This document shows, piece by piece, positions 10,277-20,926 of a stretch of 64,000 nt of DNA; the stretch's first letter is position 1; every line of letters starts with the position of its first letter. A program made the translations under genes and the position numbers. Location: assembly GCA_030761205.1 (NCBI GenBank), contig JAULJL010000024.1:22996126-23060125 (forward strand), read 5' to 3'. Source of the DNA: Fremontodendron californicum. Its lineage: Eukaryota > Streptophyta > Magnoliopsida > Malvales > Malvaceae. A model generated the notes under the pieces. That model worked only from the letters and a program-made list of their open reading frames with translations, was not told the DNA's origin and ran no database searches.

Positions 10277-12366
10277 CACCCCCACACTTAGATTGTTGCT
10301 AGTCCCTAGCAACGACTCAATAAAAATAAAATAAGAAAATCTAATCTAATCTAATCCATTTTCGTAGGAAATCACGGTGGCACTTAGCATGTGACACAAG
10401 CCTTTAAACCCCTAGGTGTCCCTAGTGGACGAGTTTAGTCTCGTGAGGGTTTACTAGAACGATACCCACAAACATTGAAAAACTAAAATATAAATAAACT
10501 GCATATACTAAAAATATTTACTCCTAATCCTTTCAATACAAATTAGAGACAATATTTGAACAAGTCTTATAAACTAATCAATAGCTTAAAGAATTTCACA
10601 AAAAATCATGCTTGAATGTAAATTGTTTGAGTTAAGCCAATATTAGCATAACATATCTCAATCAAAATATTGCATATTCAAACTTAATCTCAACTACTCA
10701 CATGGGATACCCTCATGATTTTCACTCTTTAAAGTAGTGGTGAAGTGTTTACACTCAATCAATCTCATGAAAACAGTTCTACCATATTCTTGCTTGTCCA
10801 CCTATTCCCCACTATTTAGATCATACAACTTCATGAATCAAGAGGTCTTTAATCAAGGTTGTAATGGGGCCAAGGGGTTTGTAATGTGGTTGAAGAACAA
10901 AAGGATAAAGATATCACAAAGGTTCCAAAGAGTTCATAAAGTTTAGAGACATAAAAAGATCATACAAATAAAACTTCTCAAAACTCTTATAAAGCACATA
11001 ATAACATAGGCTAAATATTCATGTTGAGCCTTTGCATCATTCTAACCAACTTTGTAACATCTTTTTTTTTTTTTTACTTTAACTAGAAGTTCAAGAGAAG
11101 TTTTTTTTTTTTTTTTTTTAATATGGGAATGTATTTGACAATGATCCCTTTCTTTTTCTCTTGACTTTTTTCTTTCTTTTCCCCCCACACTTATTTCTTG
11201 TTTCTAACCCAAATTTTCAATAAATCTTCTTTGTCTTTGCAACTTGTCTCAAAACATGCTAATTCATCTTTGGAACAAAGGTAAAGATATAAGTATATTT
11301 AGGTTAGGGACAAGTTATGGTTACCAAAGAGATAGCTTATTCAATGTAGGCTCAAATTGGTTCACTAAGGGTGTGTTCTCTTGGAACATTAATAATGGAT
11401 GGCTGTTTGGCTCTGGTTATAATCCTAATGCCTCTATCATATTCATGTTGTCACATGTATCAATATAGTCTCAAACGGTTTAAAGCAAGTTCTAGAGAAT
11501 CATGTAATCATAAGAGCACTCAAGAAAGAAATTAGATTGATTTGTATAATGCATCAATCATTATAGGCTCAAAAACTCACAAGGATGATTATACAAGTCA
11601 GATTAAGTCTAAACATGCTTCTTTCTCAATCAACATATCATATTAACATTGGCTCATAAAAAGGTTGACATCAAGCTCAATTCTCATGAAAATCTTCTCA
11701 CTAATAAATCTGTTTTAGACTTATGCAATTCATATCTCATCATTGTATTAAAAAGGAACTAAAACTCACAAAAAAAAATAATAATAAAGAAAAAAATAGT
11801 AGACAAAAATAAAAGAAATCCTAAATCATTCCCCCCCACACTTAATTCTTACATTGTCCTCAATGTAAGTCTATTAACTCAAATGAAAGAATCATGTGTA
11901 AGAGAAAAGAACTAATAACATAAGAATAGGAACAACTAAGACTCAAAACAAAACAAAACCATGCAACCTAAATAATCCTAAAATACTAAACAAAAATTAA
12001 CAAGTAAACATAAAAAGATTAAAATCAAACTGACAAGGTATGTCTCAAGTCTCCCTTACTCAGACCTTGTTCAGAATAAATACTTCTAAATTGCTTAAAA
12101 CACAACAAACTTTTTTTTTTTTGAAAAGACGAAATCAAACTGACAAGGTATGTCTCAAGTCTCCCTTACTCAGACCTTGTTCAGAATGAATACTTCTTAA
12201 TTTTTTTTTTTTTAAAAAATTAGCAAAATATGTCCCTTACCCCTTACTAAAATATGACATTGTCCCCAATGTCAAATTTTAAAGGTAGAATTTAGGAGAT
12301 ATTACCTGCAGAGGTTGCTAACCACTTATTATAACTGAGACACAACAAGCAAAATGTTAGATAATG
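10277..12366 (-). other. Non-coding 3' region of element B
   Basis: The polypurine tract is at 10277-10290. The hairpin units corresponding to those of A lie near 10295-10313, 11848-11870 and 12255-12275. Only antisense or short frames are present. Confidence 0.75.
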
Positions 12367-13014
12367 TCACAAAGACAAAGTGCAATCCACTCCTTGCTCG
12401 TCCATATCTCTTTTTCTTTTTCCGAGCGTTTGCGAAACAACCGTAGCAGATAAACACTCATAAGCTTGGAGCTTTTTGAGTAAATCTTCAATGGTTGTAG
12501 CAGAAATTATGGTTCTCCTTGCCTCTGAAAACATGAATCCATTATCCACAGCATTATCTAAATATGAAAGCAAATTACTAAAATAACCATTAATATTAAG
12601 CAAACCAATGGGTTTCTTATTTGTGACCAAAGATGACCAAGAAGCCACGCAAGCTATTTCTTCCAATGTACCCAGACCTCCTGGTAGAGCAATGAATGCA
12701 TCGGCAGAATGGTACATGATTGTTATCCGTTCAGGGATACTCCAGACTTGTATTTCCTTACCCACGGTAGGTCCACAAAAACTTGTGAATAGTTTTGGCA
12801 CGATTCCTAGAACTGGACTTCCTCCGGCGTGTGCTGCTGTAGCGACTGCTCCCATTAAACCCGTACTACCGCCTCCATAAATCAACTGGATCTTTTGTTG
12901 GGCAAGTATTACTCCAACTCTTATGGCTTCATCAGCGAATATGTTATTTTTCCCTGGATAAGCACCTCCAAAGACACAAATTTTTTTAATGCGCTGGGAT
13001 GAAGTACTTTCCAT
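12367..13014 (-). CDS. LOG-type phosphoribohydrolase-like protein (copy B)
   Basis: Intact 215-aa frame; GGGSTGLMG, Arg96 and PGGLGTLEE are all kept. Against copy A, I count by eye three synonymous and three amino-acid changes (Gln43, Ile97 and Asp157 here). Fewer replacements than random mutation would give hints at constraint, but the numbers are tiny. The TATA box is at 13059-13067, about 45 bp before the ATG. The C-terminal KRKR motif and the TLSL end are kept. Confidence 0.85.
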   Translation of the reverse strand: MESTSSQRIKKICVFGGAYPGKNNIFADEAIRVGVILAQQKIQLIYGGGSTGLMGAVATAAHAGGSPVLGIVPKLFTSFCGPTVGKEIQVWSIPERITIMYHSADAFIALPGGLGTLEEIACVASWSSLVTNKKPIGLLNINGYFSNLLSYLDNAVDNGFMFSEARRTIISATTIEDLLKKLQAYECLSATVVSQTLGKRKRDMDEQGVDCTLSL

Positions 13015-13386
13015 TTTTTTTTTCTTCGAGTGCCTGAAAGAGAATGAGTACATGGTGTAATATATAGAGGACTCAGTAGTGAATCAGACAAGAGTAATAA
13101 TGTCGCCGAAAGTGTATCTGACCTGTCAGAAGAAAATGTTAACCTAACAAAAGATTTTTGCGTGTTTTCAGGAAGAAAATCAAAAAGAGAAGAAAAAATC
13201 AACCGTAAAAGACAAATAAAAAAAAAAAAAAAAACGAGAATAGTTACACAAATCGAACAACACGTAAATTAAACCAAAATAAAGTTATTGCAAATCAAAC
13301 CAAAAGCTGAGAAGTCATTTATTGTAGTTGTGATTGTGGCTCACATCTTCCTCTGGTTTTACGTCCAGAAACGGCTTAAACGCCTT
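13015..13386 (-). promoter_or_regulatory. LOG promoter and intercistronic spacer, element B
   Basis: The TATA box is at 13059-13067. The spacer is nearly identical to 3378-3741, with a longer A-run near 13219-13234. No additional gene seen. Confidence 0.6.
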
Positions 13387-13923
13387 CTATGAGTCGAGGA
13401 TATGCTTCCCATCCAGTTTTCTTACAAGCTGGCAAACAGGGTCTTTTAACATCAGATTCCCAAGATGTTGCCATTCCCTTTGGAATTGCGGCCATAAATC
13501 AAGAATTTCTCTTTGTACGTCTCCACTAGGATGCGTCTCAAGAGAAAGTTGGATATTACCCAAATTCTCCTTACTCAGTCCATCCTTAATGAATTCAATT
13601 TTATCATCTCGATTAGAGGACGAAATTCCAATAGAACGACATTTACCGTTACACGTCCATCGTGCACATTTGTGGCAATTTGAACTCATGCGCTTTGCTC
13701 GTCGCTTCTTTGCAAAAGTGCTTCTACCTGTACCTGGTAAATGCAAAATAGGAAGATATTCATCTTCACGTACCTTGGCTTCAATTATCCAACGTATGTC
13801 TCCAGGAATCCCTTTGTGCATAAGCATTCTTAATCTTTCAAATCGAACTTGGTAAAGCTTCAGTAAAATATTTCGAGGAAAAGGAGGAAATCGTTTTTGC
13901 AATCTTGTGAGAATATCATCCAT
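13387..13923 (-). CDS. Four-cysteine, basic nucleic-acid-binding-like protein (copy B, intact)
   Basis: 178 aa with no signal peptide or membrane segment. Residues 64-78 (GTGRSTFAKKRRAKR) form a basic patch that may also serve as a nuclear signal. It is followed by a C4 finger C83-X2-C86-X4-C91-X3-C95, and then by an acidic/hydrophobic segment DDKIEFIKDGLS (106-117). A GRS-x-A-x-RR stretch, a cysteine cluster and a following FI-x-x-G segment match my memory of the plan of carlavirus nucleic-acid-binding proteins (Pfam Carla_C4 / Viral_NABP), some of which act in silencing suppression and host transcription. Homology is inferred and no search was run. Unlike gag zinc knuckles (CCHC), all four ligands are Cys. 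It has its own TATA box at 13971-13978. It could instead be a host or element zinc-finger protein. Confidence 0.7.
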   Translation of the reverse strand: MDDILTRLQKRFPPFPRNILLKLYQVRFERLRMLMHKGIPGDIRWIIEAKVREDEYLPILHLPGTGRSTFAKKRRAKRMSSNCHKCARWTCNGKCRSIGISSSNRDDKIEFIKDGLSKENLGNIQLSLETHPSGDVQREILDLWPQFQREWQHLGNLMLKDPVCQLVRKLDGKHILDS

Positions 13924-14323
13924 CCTGAAAAAAAAAATGAAAAAAAATGAAAGAGAAATTGGAAGAGAAATTTATATACAATATCAGTTTTTTGGGTAGC
14001 TGATGGAACCGATTTAAATAATCACGGAGTACCGTCATCCGCCATTTAACCGGGGTTAAAAAAAATAAAATAAAAATTATATTTACATCTAGTTATTTTC
14101 AAAACAAGGATCAGAAAGAAAAACAACATAAAAAGACTCAAAAACAAAAAACTCTAAATAAAATCCTAAATTACTAAACAAATAAACATAAAAATAAATA
14201 AATAAAAACAATAAAAAATAATAAAAGGAAAAGGAAAAGAAAGCAAATCTGAGTATGGCAGGTTGGTAATTTCTTCATTAATTGGACTGCCTTCCCAATT
14301 AGTACTGATTTAAGTTGTCCAAC
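13924..14323 (-). promoter_or_regulatory. Promoter of the four-cysteine gene and spacer, element B
   Basis: The TATA box is at 13971-13978. The GT-type palindrome TTTAACCCCGGTTAAA lies near 14045-14060. Upstream is A-rich spacer. The hairpin plus G-tract found at this place in D, E and F is missing here. Confidence 0.6.
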
Positions 14324-15262
14324 CTAACCAACACCCCTTCTTGGCTTTTTAGGCTTGTTAGGCTCATACATGAAACTTCCCAAATTTGAACGTTTGATAG
14401 GAAGCTTTCTTTGCACAAAACTGGATGCATTCTCCATTACAAGTATTATTCCATCATTCTTTGTGGTGCATATCTCATCGAGGAATGGAGCATATGTTGG
14501 TACTTGTTGAATGGCATCCACAAACAAACTGTTTAAGGTTTCCAGCATGTTTTGTTCATGTTCTTCCTCCTTGAACTTTGCAAATCTACTAGGAAAAGAT
14601 GGAGAAGAAACATTAGTAAAAATTGGAATCTTAAACGTTACCTCAGGTGCTGAAATACTCTTATTTGGATTTGTGGCTTCATTATCCTCAAGAATAGAAT
14701 CCATCTCTAATTTTGTCTCATCCTCATCTTGTTCATCATTCTTCAAGGTCACAATAGTAGCATTCTCCTTTGGGTTAATCATCGTTTGGGCAGAGAATTC
14801 TTCAGATCTTTGTGCTACCCATACCACCATACTACTAGCCAATAGGCTCATTTGCCTTTCCAAACTCTGGATACTTGCCCTTGTTTCCTGTTGAAATTGC
14901 AAAGTATTAGTAACAAGAGAATCGACAAGATCTTCTAAAGAAGTACCTGAGTTTTGAGTCATATGTGGTGGTTGAAGAAGATCTGGTTCTTGAGACCATG
15001 ATTGATTGAAGCTAGATGGATGAGTGTAATTGGCATAAGGATCTACTTCTTGGTAATTTTCTGAGTAGCCATAATTAGTATGATCCCACCATCCCTCATG
15101 GTAAGTGTTTGAGTAATGATCATACTGTTGGTCTTGGAACACTTGATGGCCTTGACATCCTCCCATGGCCAATTGTTGAACTGGGTAGGTGAGATTGGCT
15201 TGTTGATTTTCCATGTTCATGTATGCCACCAACTCTTCAAGTGTTAGATTGCTCAATTCCAT
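14324..15262 (-). CDS. Truncated gag remnant, 312 aa (element B)
   Basis: This starts at MELSNLTLEEL and ends in a basic tail KPKKPRRGVG. Segments such as TQNSGTSLEDLV, LQFQQET and FPSRFAKFKEEE align with the C-terminal part of A's gag (NSGTSLEDLV, IQFQQET, FPNRLAKSKKEE), and VQQVPTYAPFLDEIC-type residues align with the linker before A's protease. The capsid-type Retrotrans_gag domain, the CCHC knuckle and all of pol are missing. The same 312-codon frame is open in D, E and F, so the shortened form itself has been propagated. Its function is unknown; a partner or packaging role with an autonomous Gag is speculation. Confidence 0.8.
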   Translation of the reverse strand: MELSNLTLEELVAYMNMENQQANLTYPVQQLAMGGCQGHQVFQDQQYDHYSNTYHEGWWDHTNYGYSENYQEVDPYANYTHPSSFNQSWSQEPDLLQPPHMTQNSGTSLEDLVDSLVTNTLQFQQETRASIQSLERQMSLLASSMVVWVAQRSEEFSAQTMINPKENATIVTLKNDEQDEDETKLEMDSILEDNEATNPNKSISAPEVTFKIPIFTNVSSPSFPSRFAKFKEEEHEQNMLETLNSLFVDAIQQVPTYAPFLDEICTTKNDGIILVMENASSFVQRKLPIKRSNLGSFMYEPNKPKKPRRGVG

Positions 15263-15383
15263 CGTTTTTTTTTTTTTTTTTTTTTTCAAAATTTGATAAG
15301 AAAAACTTGTATGTACAAGAAAATAGAACTAATTAGAACTGAAAATAAGAATAAACCAAGTAACAAATAAACTAAAGAAAACA

Positions 15384-15402
15384 ATCCCCGGCAACGGCGC
15401 CA
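15384..15402 (-). promoter_or_regulatory. Primer-binding site (tRNA-Asp), element B
   Basis: The plus strand reads atccccggcaacggcgcca, identical to the 3' end of plant tRNA-Asp including CCA as I recall it. It lies 6 nt inside the 5' LTR end. Confidence 0.9.
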
Positions 15403-15408
15403 AAAATT

Positions 15409-17312
15409 TGATGCACCCAAAAGAGTGTATCTTATTTAACCTTGCACTAAAAAGATCAATTGTAAGTATAATGATTAGCAAGGGTCGAGTCCTCAGGGAT
15501 TGGGTTTTAATCTATGAGTTATTAGTTTATAACTTACGTTCAAAGAAAACAATAAAAGAAAAGGGGCTTTTGAAGCCAGATTTAAACTAAAGTAAATAAT
15601 AAGAATAAGATGCAAGGCGGTATAACCAGCCAATAAAAATATATATACTAAATTAGGCGGTATAACCAGCCAATAAAAATATATATACTAAATTAGGCGG
15701 TATAACCAGCCAATAAAAATAAAACAAAGTTAATATACAAATTAGGCGGTATAACCAGCCAATAAAAATAAATATAAAAAATAAGCAAACTAAAAGTAAG
15801 AAAACAAGTAAGTAAGAAGAATCAAATATGAAAAATATGGTTAAGGTTTCATTCTCCACCACTAGAATTCATTAAGAATCAATTTCAGATCTATCAATAT
15901 CAACCAACTATCAAAGTTAACAACCGTAGATAACAACAAGCTCTGTTATCCCAATCTTTCCTTAGTTTGTCGTTAAATAGAACAAGCTCTCTATTTAATC
16001 TCTAACCATTAAACAACCTAGAATAAGCTCTCTAAATTCAATTTAATGGCAGCTTTATGATGAGAAAGATAGGTTGATCTAAGCAACAAACACATAAGCT
16101 CGGATTGTTCAACTTAGGTTATGTTCCACTTTGCAATTATTGAAAACTTGACCATAATCATTAATCACAAATTGCCACTTATGAATAGGAAATCAAGACA
16201 ATTACACGGATCAAGACTCCTAAACTAGCAATAGATAATTATCAAGATCTATCTAGTTGTACACCTAAATAAATCAAGACAACATCATGAACAATTCTTG
16301 TAGAAGAACATAAGCAACTTTGATAGAAAATTAATGATAGATAGAATCTGAAAATCAATTATAAAACATGTCTAGGGCTTTGAAATCACCCTTAACCAAA
16401 TAGAAGTTTAGCCTAGCATAGGCATTATAAACATAAACATAAAATTAAAGAAAATCTAAGAAGAAAATAAAAGAAAGAAAGAAAGAAGAAGAGGAAGAAT
16501 ATTAATTATCCAACCTCTTGCTCTCTCTAAAGAAAAAGAAAACTAGAGAAAAGAAAGAAAACTAGACAAAAGAAAGAAGAAGAAAACTTAGAGAATTTTA
16601 TTAAAATGGCTAATATCCTACCTATGTACAATATGATCCCTTACAATCATCCAAGGCCCTCTATTTATACACATTTTGGAGGGCTAAATGACAAGAGACA
16701 AGCTTTACAAATTTCAAAGGTAGGTATAATAGGTAGGTGCATTTTCTAACAATTTTCGTCATACATGACGATTTTGATCAGCCAACTTGATGGTCGATTT
16801 TGTCAATTTTGCAGGCCTTATCTGATCACATGGTCTTCTAGAAAAATGTTACCCTATCAGTTACTCATCCATAGCCGTTGGAATCAGCTCATTTTCTGAT
16901 GTGGATAAGAAGATATGGGCAAAATACGAAAACAGGTCAGCACAGACGTCATTGCACATCAGCCAACTTCATGGTCGATTTCGCTAGGGAAAACGACTCC
17001 GTTTCAAGAAGTGTAAAACATGAAAAAGATAGATATGCCTCTTAGCTTTGCATGGCTACAAATTTCAGCCTTATTGCTTCAGTGAAACTCGAGATATCGC
17101 TGATATGGCAAAAGGTATTGGAACTGGAACTGAACTGGATTTGCCCTTAATTCTAGTAATCTGAAATCACTCAAAGAAACTTGTGAAAAACACCAAAATA
17201 CATAAAAATATAAAAGATCATAAACACAATTAGACTAAACAATAATAACTCGTATTTGACACAAAACAATAATAAAACATAACTAAAAACTATATAATTA
17301 TACGAGTTATCA
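15409..17312 (-). repeat. 5' LTR of element B
   Basis: 1904 bp, the same length as its partner; seen differences include agaga/agaca near 16563 and cataaa/cataca in the minisatellite. The TATA box in sense is at 16672-16679. Its right end abuts A's gag. Confidence 0.95.
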
Positions 17313-18893
17313 GAAGGTTTCCAAAATTTCCTTCTCTTGCTCCTCCTTCTTGGACTTTGCTAACCTGTTAGGAAAAGGTGGAGGAGTTATATAGGAAGGA
17401 AAGGATGGTTTAGGAATTACCTTTTTTAGTGGCTCGTTGGGATGTGAAGAGGATGCCATGGTATTGTTCTCCCCTTGAGCACTATCATTTTGTGGTGTCT
17501 CTAGCTGTTTCCCACTTCTTAAATTTATAGCATTGGCATTCTCTCTTGGATTCACTATGGTTTGGGAAGGTAATTTCCCAGAATCCCTTGCTTGCATTTG
17601 ACTCATGGTTGTTGCCAATTGCCCTATTTGAGTCTCCAAATTTCGAATACTTGTCTTTGTTTCCTGTTGAAATTGAATTGTATTAGTAGAAAGAGCTTTA
17701 ACAAGATCTTCAAGAGAAGTACCTGAATTTTGGGTGGGTGGTAGTTGTTGTCGGGTTTGGTATGGTTGTTGCACTCTTTGCTGAAAACCCGGTGGCCTGT
17801 GGTCAAATGGTGGAGGAATAGTTTGTGATTGGTTTCCTCCATAATTGAAGTTTGGATGATCCCTCCATCCTGGATTGTATGTGTTTGAGTAGGGATCATA
17901 TTTCCTTGATTGGTTCTGAAATCCACCCATGGCATTCACATGTTCATTGGTATCCTCTTGAAGTGTTGGACACATATCAGTTTGGTGCCGTATGTTTGAA
18001 CATATGCCACAAGCCTTTATTTGTTGTATTTTACCTACAGCCAATTGTTGAACAAGAGAAGTCAGTTTATCAAATTTTTGTTCAAGGGATGATATACTTA
18101 CCTCATTAACTCTCTTGGATTGTGGTGGTGGATCTTGTCTCATTGAGAACTGTTGAGAATTGGCTGCCATGTTGGAGATTAATGTTCTAGCAGCCCTGGG
18201 AGTCTTATCAACTAGAGCTCCCCCACTAGCGGCATCTATCATACTTCTCTCCATGGGCATGAGACCTTCATAGAAGTATTGGATGAGAAGTTGTTCACTT
18301 ATTTGATGGTGTGGACATGATGCACAAAGTTTCTTGAACCTCTCCCAATATTCATATAAGGACTCTCCGTTGTATTGCCGAATCCCACATATCTCTTTCC
18401 TAATGTTGGCAGCCTTAGATGCTGGGAAATACCTTTCCAAGAATGCTTTCTTCAAATCATTCCATGTAGTGATGGTCCCGGATGGTAGATAGTAGAGCCA
18501 TTCCTTTGCTGAATCAGCTAGAGAGAATGGGAAGGCTCTCAACTTAACTTGCTCTTCCGTGACCCCTGTTGGTCTCATGCTTGAGCAAACTACATGGAAT
18601 TCCTTGAGGTGCTTATTTGGATCCTCTCCTGCAAAACCATGAAAAGTTGGGAGAAGATGAATCAAACCAGATTTTAATTCAAAAGCTACCTCAAGATTAG
18701 CATATTCAATGCATAATGGTTGTTGACCCAAGTCCGGAGCGGCTAGCTCCTTGAGAGTTCGGTTGTCAGCTGCTGCCATCTCTCCTTGCTCCTCTTGGAT
18801 GTTTTGGATCAACTCCTCGATTGGTTGTTGGTGAGAAGTTATAAATTCCCGAATTTTCCTAAGTCGTAAGTCTTCTTCGGGAGCTTGGAACAT
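17313..18893 (-). CDS. gag of element A (C-terminal junction interrupted by B)
   Basis: Capsid/nucleocapsid polyprotein, about 526 aa before it runs into the LTR of B. A Retrotrans_gag domain spans roughly 85-215 (FHGFAGEDPNKHLKEF, AKEWLYYLPSGTITTW, LYEYWERFKKLC). A zinc knuckle CX2CX4HX4C lies at 295-308 (CGICSNIRHQTDMC). Q/P-rich stretches follow. The start at 18893 lies 84 bp from the primer-binding site. The stop at 17310-17312 is supplied by the inserted LTR; the original frame continued into protease at 8372. It should package element RNA. Confidence 0.9.
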
Positions 18894-18976
18894 TCACTAA
18901 TAAAAAAAAATAAGAAAGTAAATAATTAGAACAGAAAATAAGAATAAACCAATAAACTAATAAACAAAAGAAAGCA

Positions 18977-18995
18977 ATCCCCGGCAACGGCGCCA
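18977..18995 (-). promoter_or_regulatory. Primer-binding site (tRNA-Asp), element A
   Basis: The same 19-nt match to the tRNA-Asp 3' end as in B, between gag and the 5' LTR that begins at 19002. Confidence 0.9.
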
Positions 18996-19001
18996 AAAAT
19001 T

Positions 19002-20867
19002 TGATGCACCCAAAAGAGTGTATCTTATTTAACCTTGCACTAAAAAGATCAATTGTAAGTATAGTAGTTAGCAAGGGTCGAGTCCTCAGGGATTGGGTTT
19101 TAGTTTATAAGTTGATAGTTTAAAACTTAAATTCAAGAACAATAAAAGAAAAGGGGTTTTTGAAGCCAGATTTAAACTAAAGTAAATAATAAGAATAAGA
19201 TGCAAGGCGGTATAACCAGCCAATAAAAATATATATACTAAGCAAGGCGGTATAACCAGCCAATAAAAATATATATACTAAATTAGGCGGTATAACCAGC
19301 CAATAAAAATAAAACAAAATTAATATACAAATTAGGCGGTATAACCAGCCAATAAAAATAAATATACTTTTAAAAATAAACAAACTAGAAAAGTAAGAAA
19401 ACAAGTAAAAAGAATCAAAAATGAAAAATATGGTTAAGGTTTCATTCTCCACCACTAGACATCATTAAGAATCAATTTCAGATCTATCAATATCAACCAA
19501 CTATCAAAGTTAACAACCGTAGATAACAACAAGCTCTGTTATCCTAATCTTTCCTTAGTTTGTCGTTAAATAGAACAAGCTCTCTATTTAATCTCTAACC
19601 ATCAAACAACCTAGAATAAGCTCTCTAGATTCAATTTAATGGCAGCTTTATGATGAGAAAGATAGGTTGATCTAAGCAACAAACACATAAGCTCGGATTG
19701 TTCAACTTAGGTTATGTTCCACTTTGCAATTATTGAAAACTTGACCATAATCATTAATCACAAATTGCCACTTATGAATAGGAAATCAAGACAATTACAC
19801 GGATCAAGACTCCTAAACTAGCAATAGATAATTATCAAGATCTATCTAGTTGTACACCTAAACAAATCAAGACAACATCATGAACAATTCTTGTAGAAGA
19901 ACATAAGCAACTTTGATAGAAAATTAATGATAGATAGAATCTGAAAATCAATCACAAAACATGTCTAGGGCTTTGAAATCACCCTTAACCAAATAGAAGT
20001 TTAGCCTAGCATAGGCATTATAAACATAAAATTAAATAGAATCTAAGAAGAAAATAAAAGAAAGAAAGAATAAGAAGAAGAATATTAATTATCCAACCTC
20101 TTGCTCTTTCTAAAGAAAAAGAAAACTAGAGAAAAGAAAGAAGAAGAAAACTTAGAGAATTTTGTTAAAATGGCTAATATCCTACCAATCTCTAATATGA
20201 TCCCTTACAATCACCCAAGGCCCTCTATTTATACACATTTTGGAGGGCTAAATGACAAGAGACAAGCTTTACAAATTTCAAAGGTAGGTATAATAGGTGG
20301 GTGCATTTTCTAACAATTTTCGTCATACATGACGATTTTGATCAGCAAACTTGATGGTCGATTTTGTCAATTTTACAGGCCTTATCTGATCACATGGTCT
20401 TCTAGAAAAATGTTACCCTATCAGTTATGGATCCATAGCCGTTGGAATCAGCTCATTTGCTGATGTGGATAAGCAGATATGGGCAAAATACGAAAACAGG
20501 TCAGCACAGACGTCATTGCACATCAGTCAACTTGATGGTCAATTTCGCTAGGGAAAACGACTCCGTTTCAAAAAGTGTAAAACATGAAAAAGATAGATAT
20601 GCCTCTTAGCTTTGCACAGCTACAAATTTCAGCCTTATTGCTTCAGTGAAACTCGAGATATAGCTGATATGGAAAAATGTGTCGGAACTGGAACTGAACT
20701 GGATTTGCCCTTAATTCTAGTAATCTGAAATCACTCAAAGAAACTTGTGAAAAACACCAAAATACATAAAGATCATAAACACAATTAGACTAAACAATAA
20801 TAACTCGTATTTGACACAAAACAATAATAAAACATAACTAAAAACTATATAATTATACGAGTTATCA
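19002..20867 (-). repeat. 5' LTR of element A
   Basis: 1866 bp. The TATA box in sense is at 20226-20233. Four minisatellite copies lie from 19206. It has one copy of the 181-bp U3 segment. The palindrome-like CGTCAT-AC-ATGACG near 20323-20336 contains two facing TGACG motifs. Confidence 0.93.
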
Positions 20868-20926
20868 CATATCTTAATCAAAATAGTGCATGTTCAAATT
20901 TAATCTCAAGTTCTCACATGGGATAC
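20868..20926 (-). mobile_element. 59-bp piece of element E between A and C
   Basis: This matches the non-coding 3' region of the family (equivalent to about 991-1051 in A). It is best read as host element E sequence left between two nested insertions, A on the left and C on the right. Confidence 0.7.

Larger units (their letters stand above)
8373..17312 (-). mobile_element. Element B: non-autonomous LOG-bearing LTR retrotransposon inserted in gag-pol of A
   Basis: Complete element of 8.94 kb with both LTRs 1904 bp long and about two visible differences between them, the youngest-looking insertion here. The 5-bp target duplication GAAGG is at 8368-8372 and 17313-17317. Removing the element would leave A's gag and pol in one continuous frame. 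Minus-strand order: 5' LTR, primer-binding site, gag remnant, four-cysteine gene, LOG, non-coding region, polypurine tract, 3' LTR. All three reading frames are open; there is no pol. Confidence 0.95.
1..20867 (-). mobile_element. Element A: autonomous-type Athila-like Ty3/gypsy retrotransposon with cargo genes
   Basis: Reading on the minus strand: 5' LTR (19002-20867), tRNA-Asp primer-binding site, gag, protease, reverse transcriptase, RNase H, integrase, four-cysteine protein, LOG protein, non-coding 3' region, polypurine tract, partial 3' LTR (1-621). The two LTRs pair with each other because both carry the rare variants 'gtcaatttc' and 'cagttatgg', and I see about three differences over 621 bp. 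Element B is inserted in the gag-pol frame (8373-17312). It is the only copy here encoding enzymes. Its left end is outside the window, so the target duplication (candidate CATAT at 20868-20872) cannot be confirmed. Confidence 0.9.

Noticed and set aside
18977..18995. A tRNA-Asp gene fragment
   Set aside because: Only the 3' terminal 19 nt with encoded CCA are present, at the LTR boundary; it is a primer-binding site.
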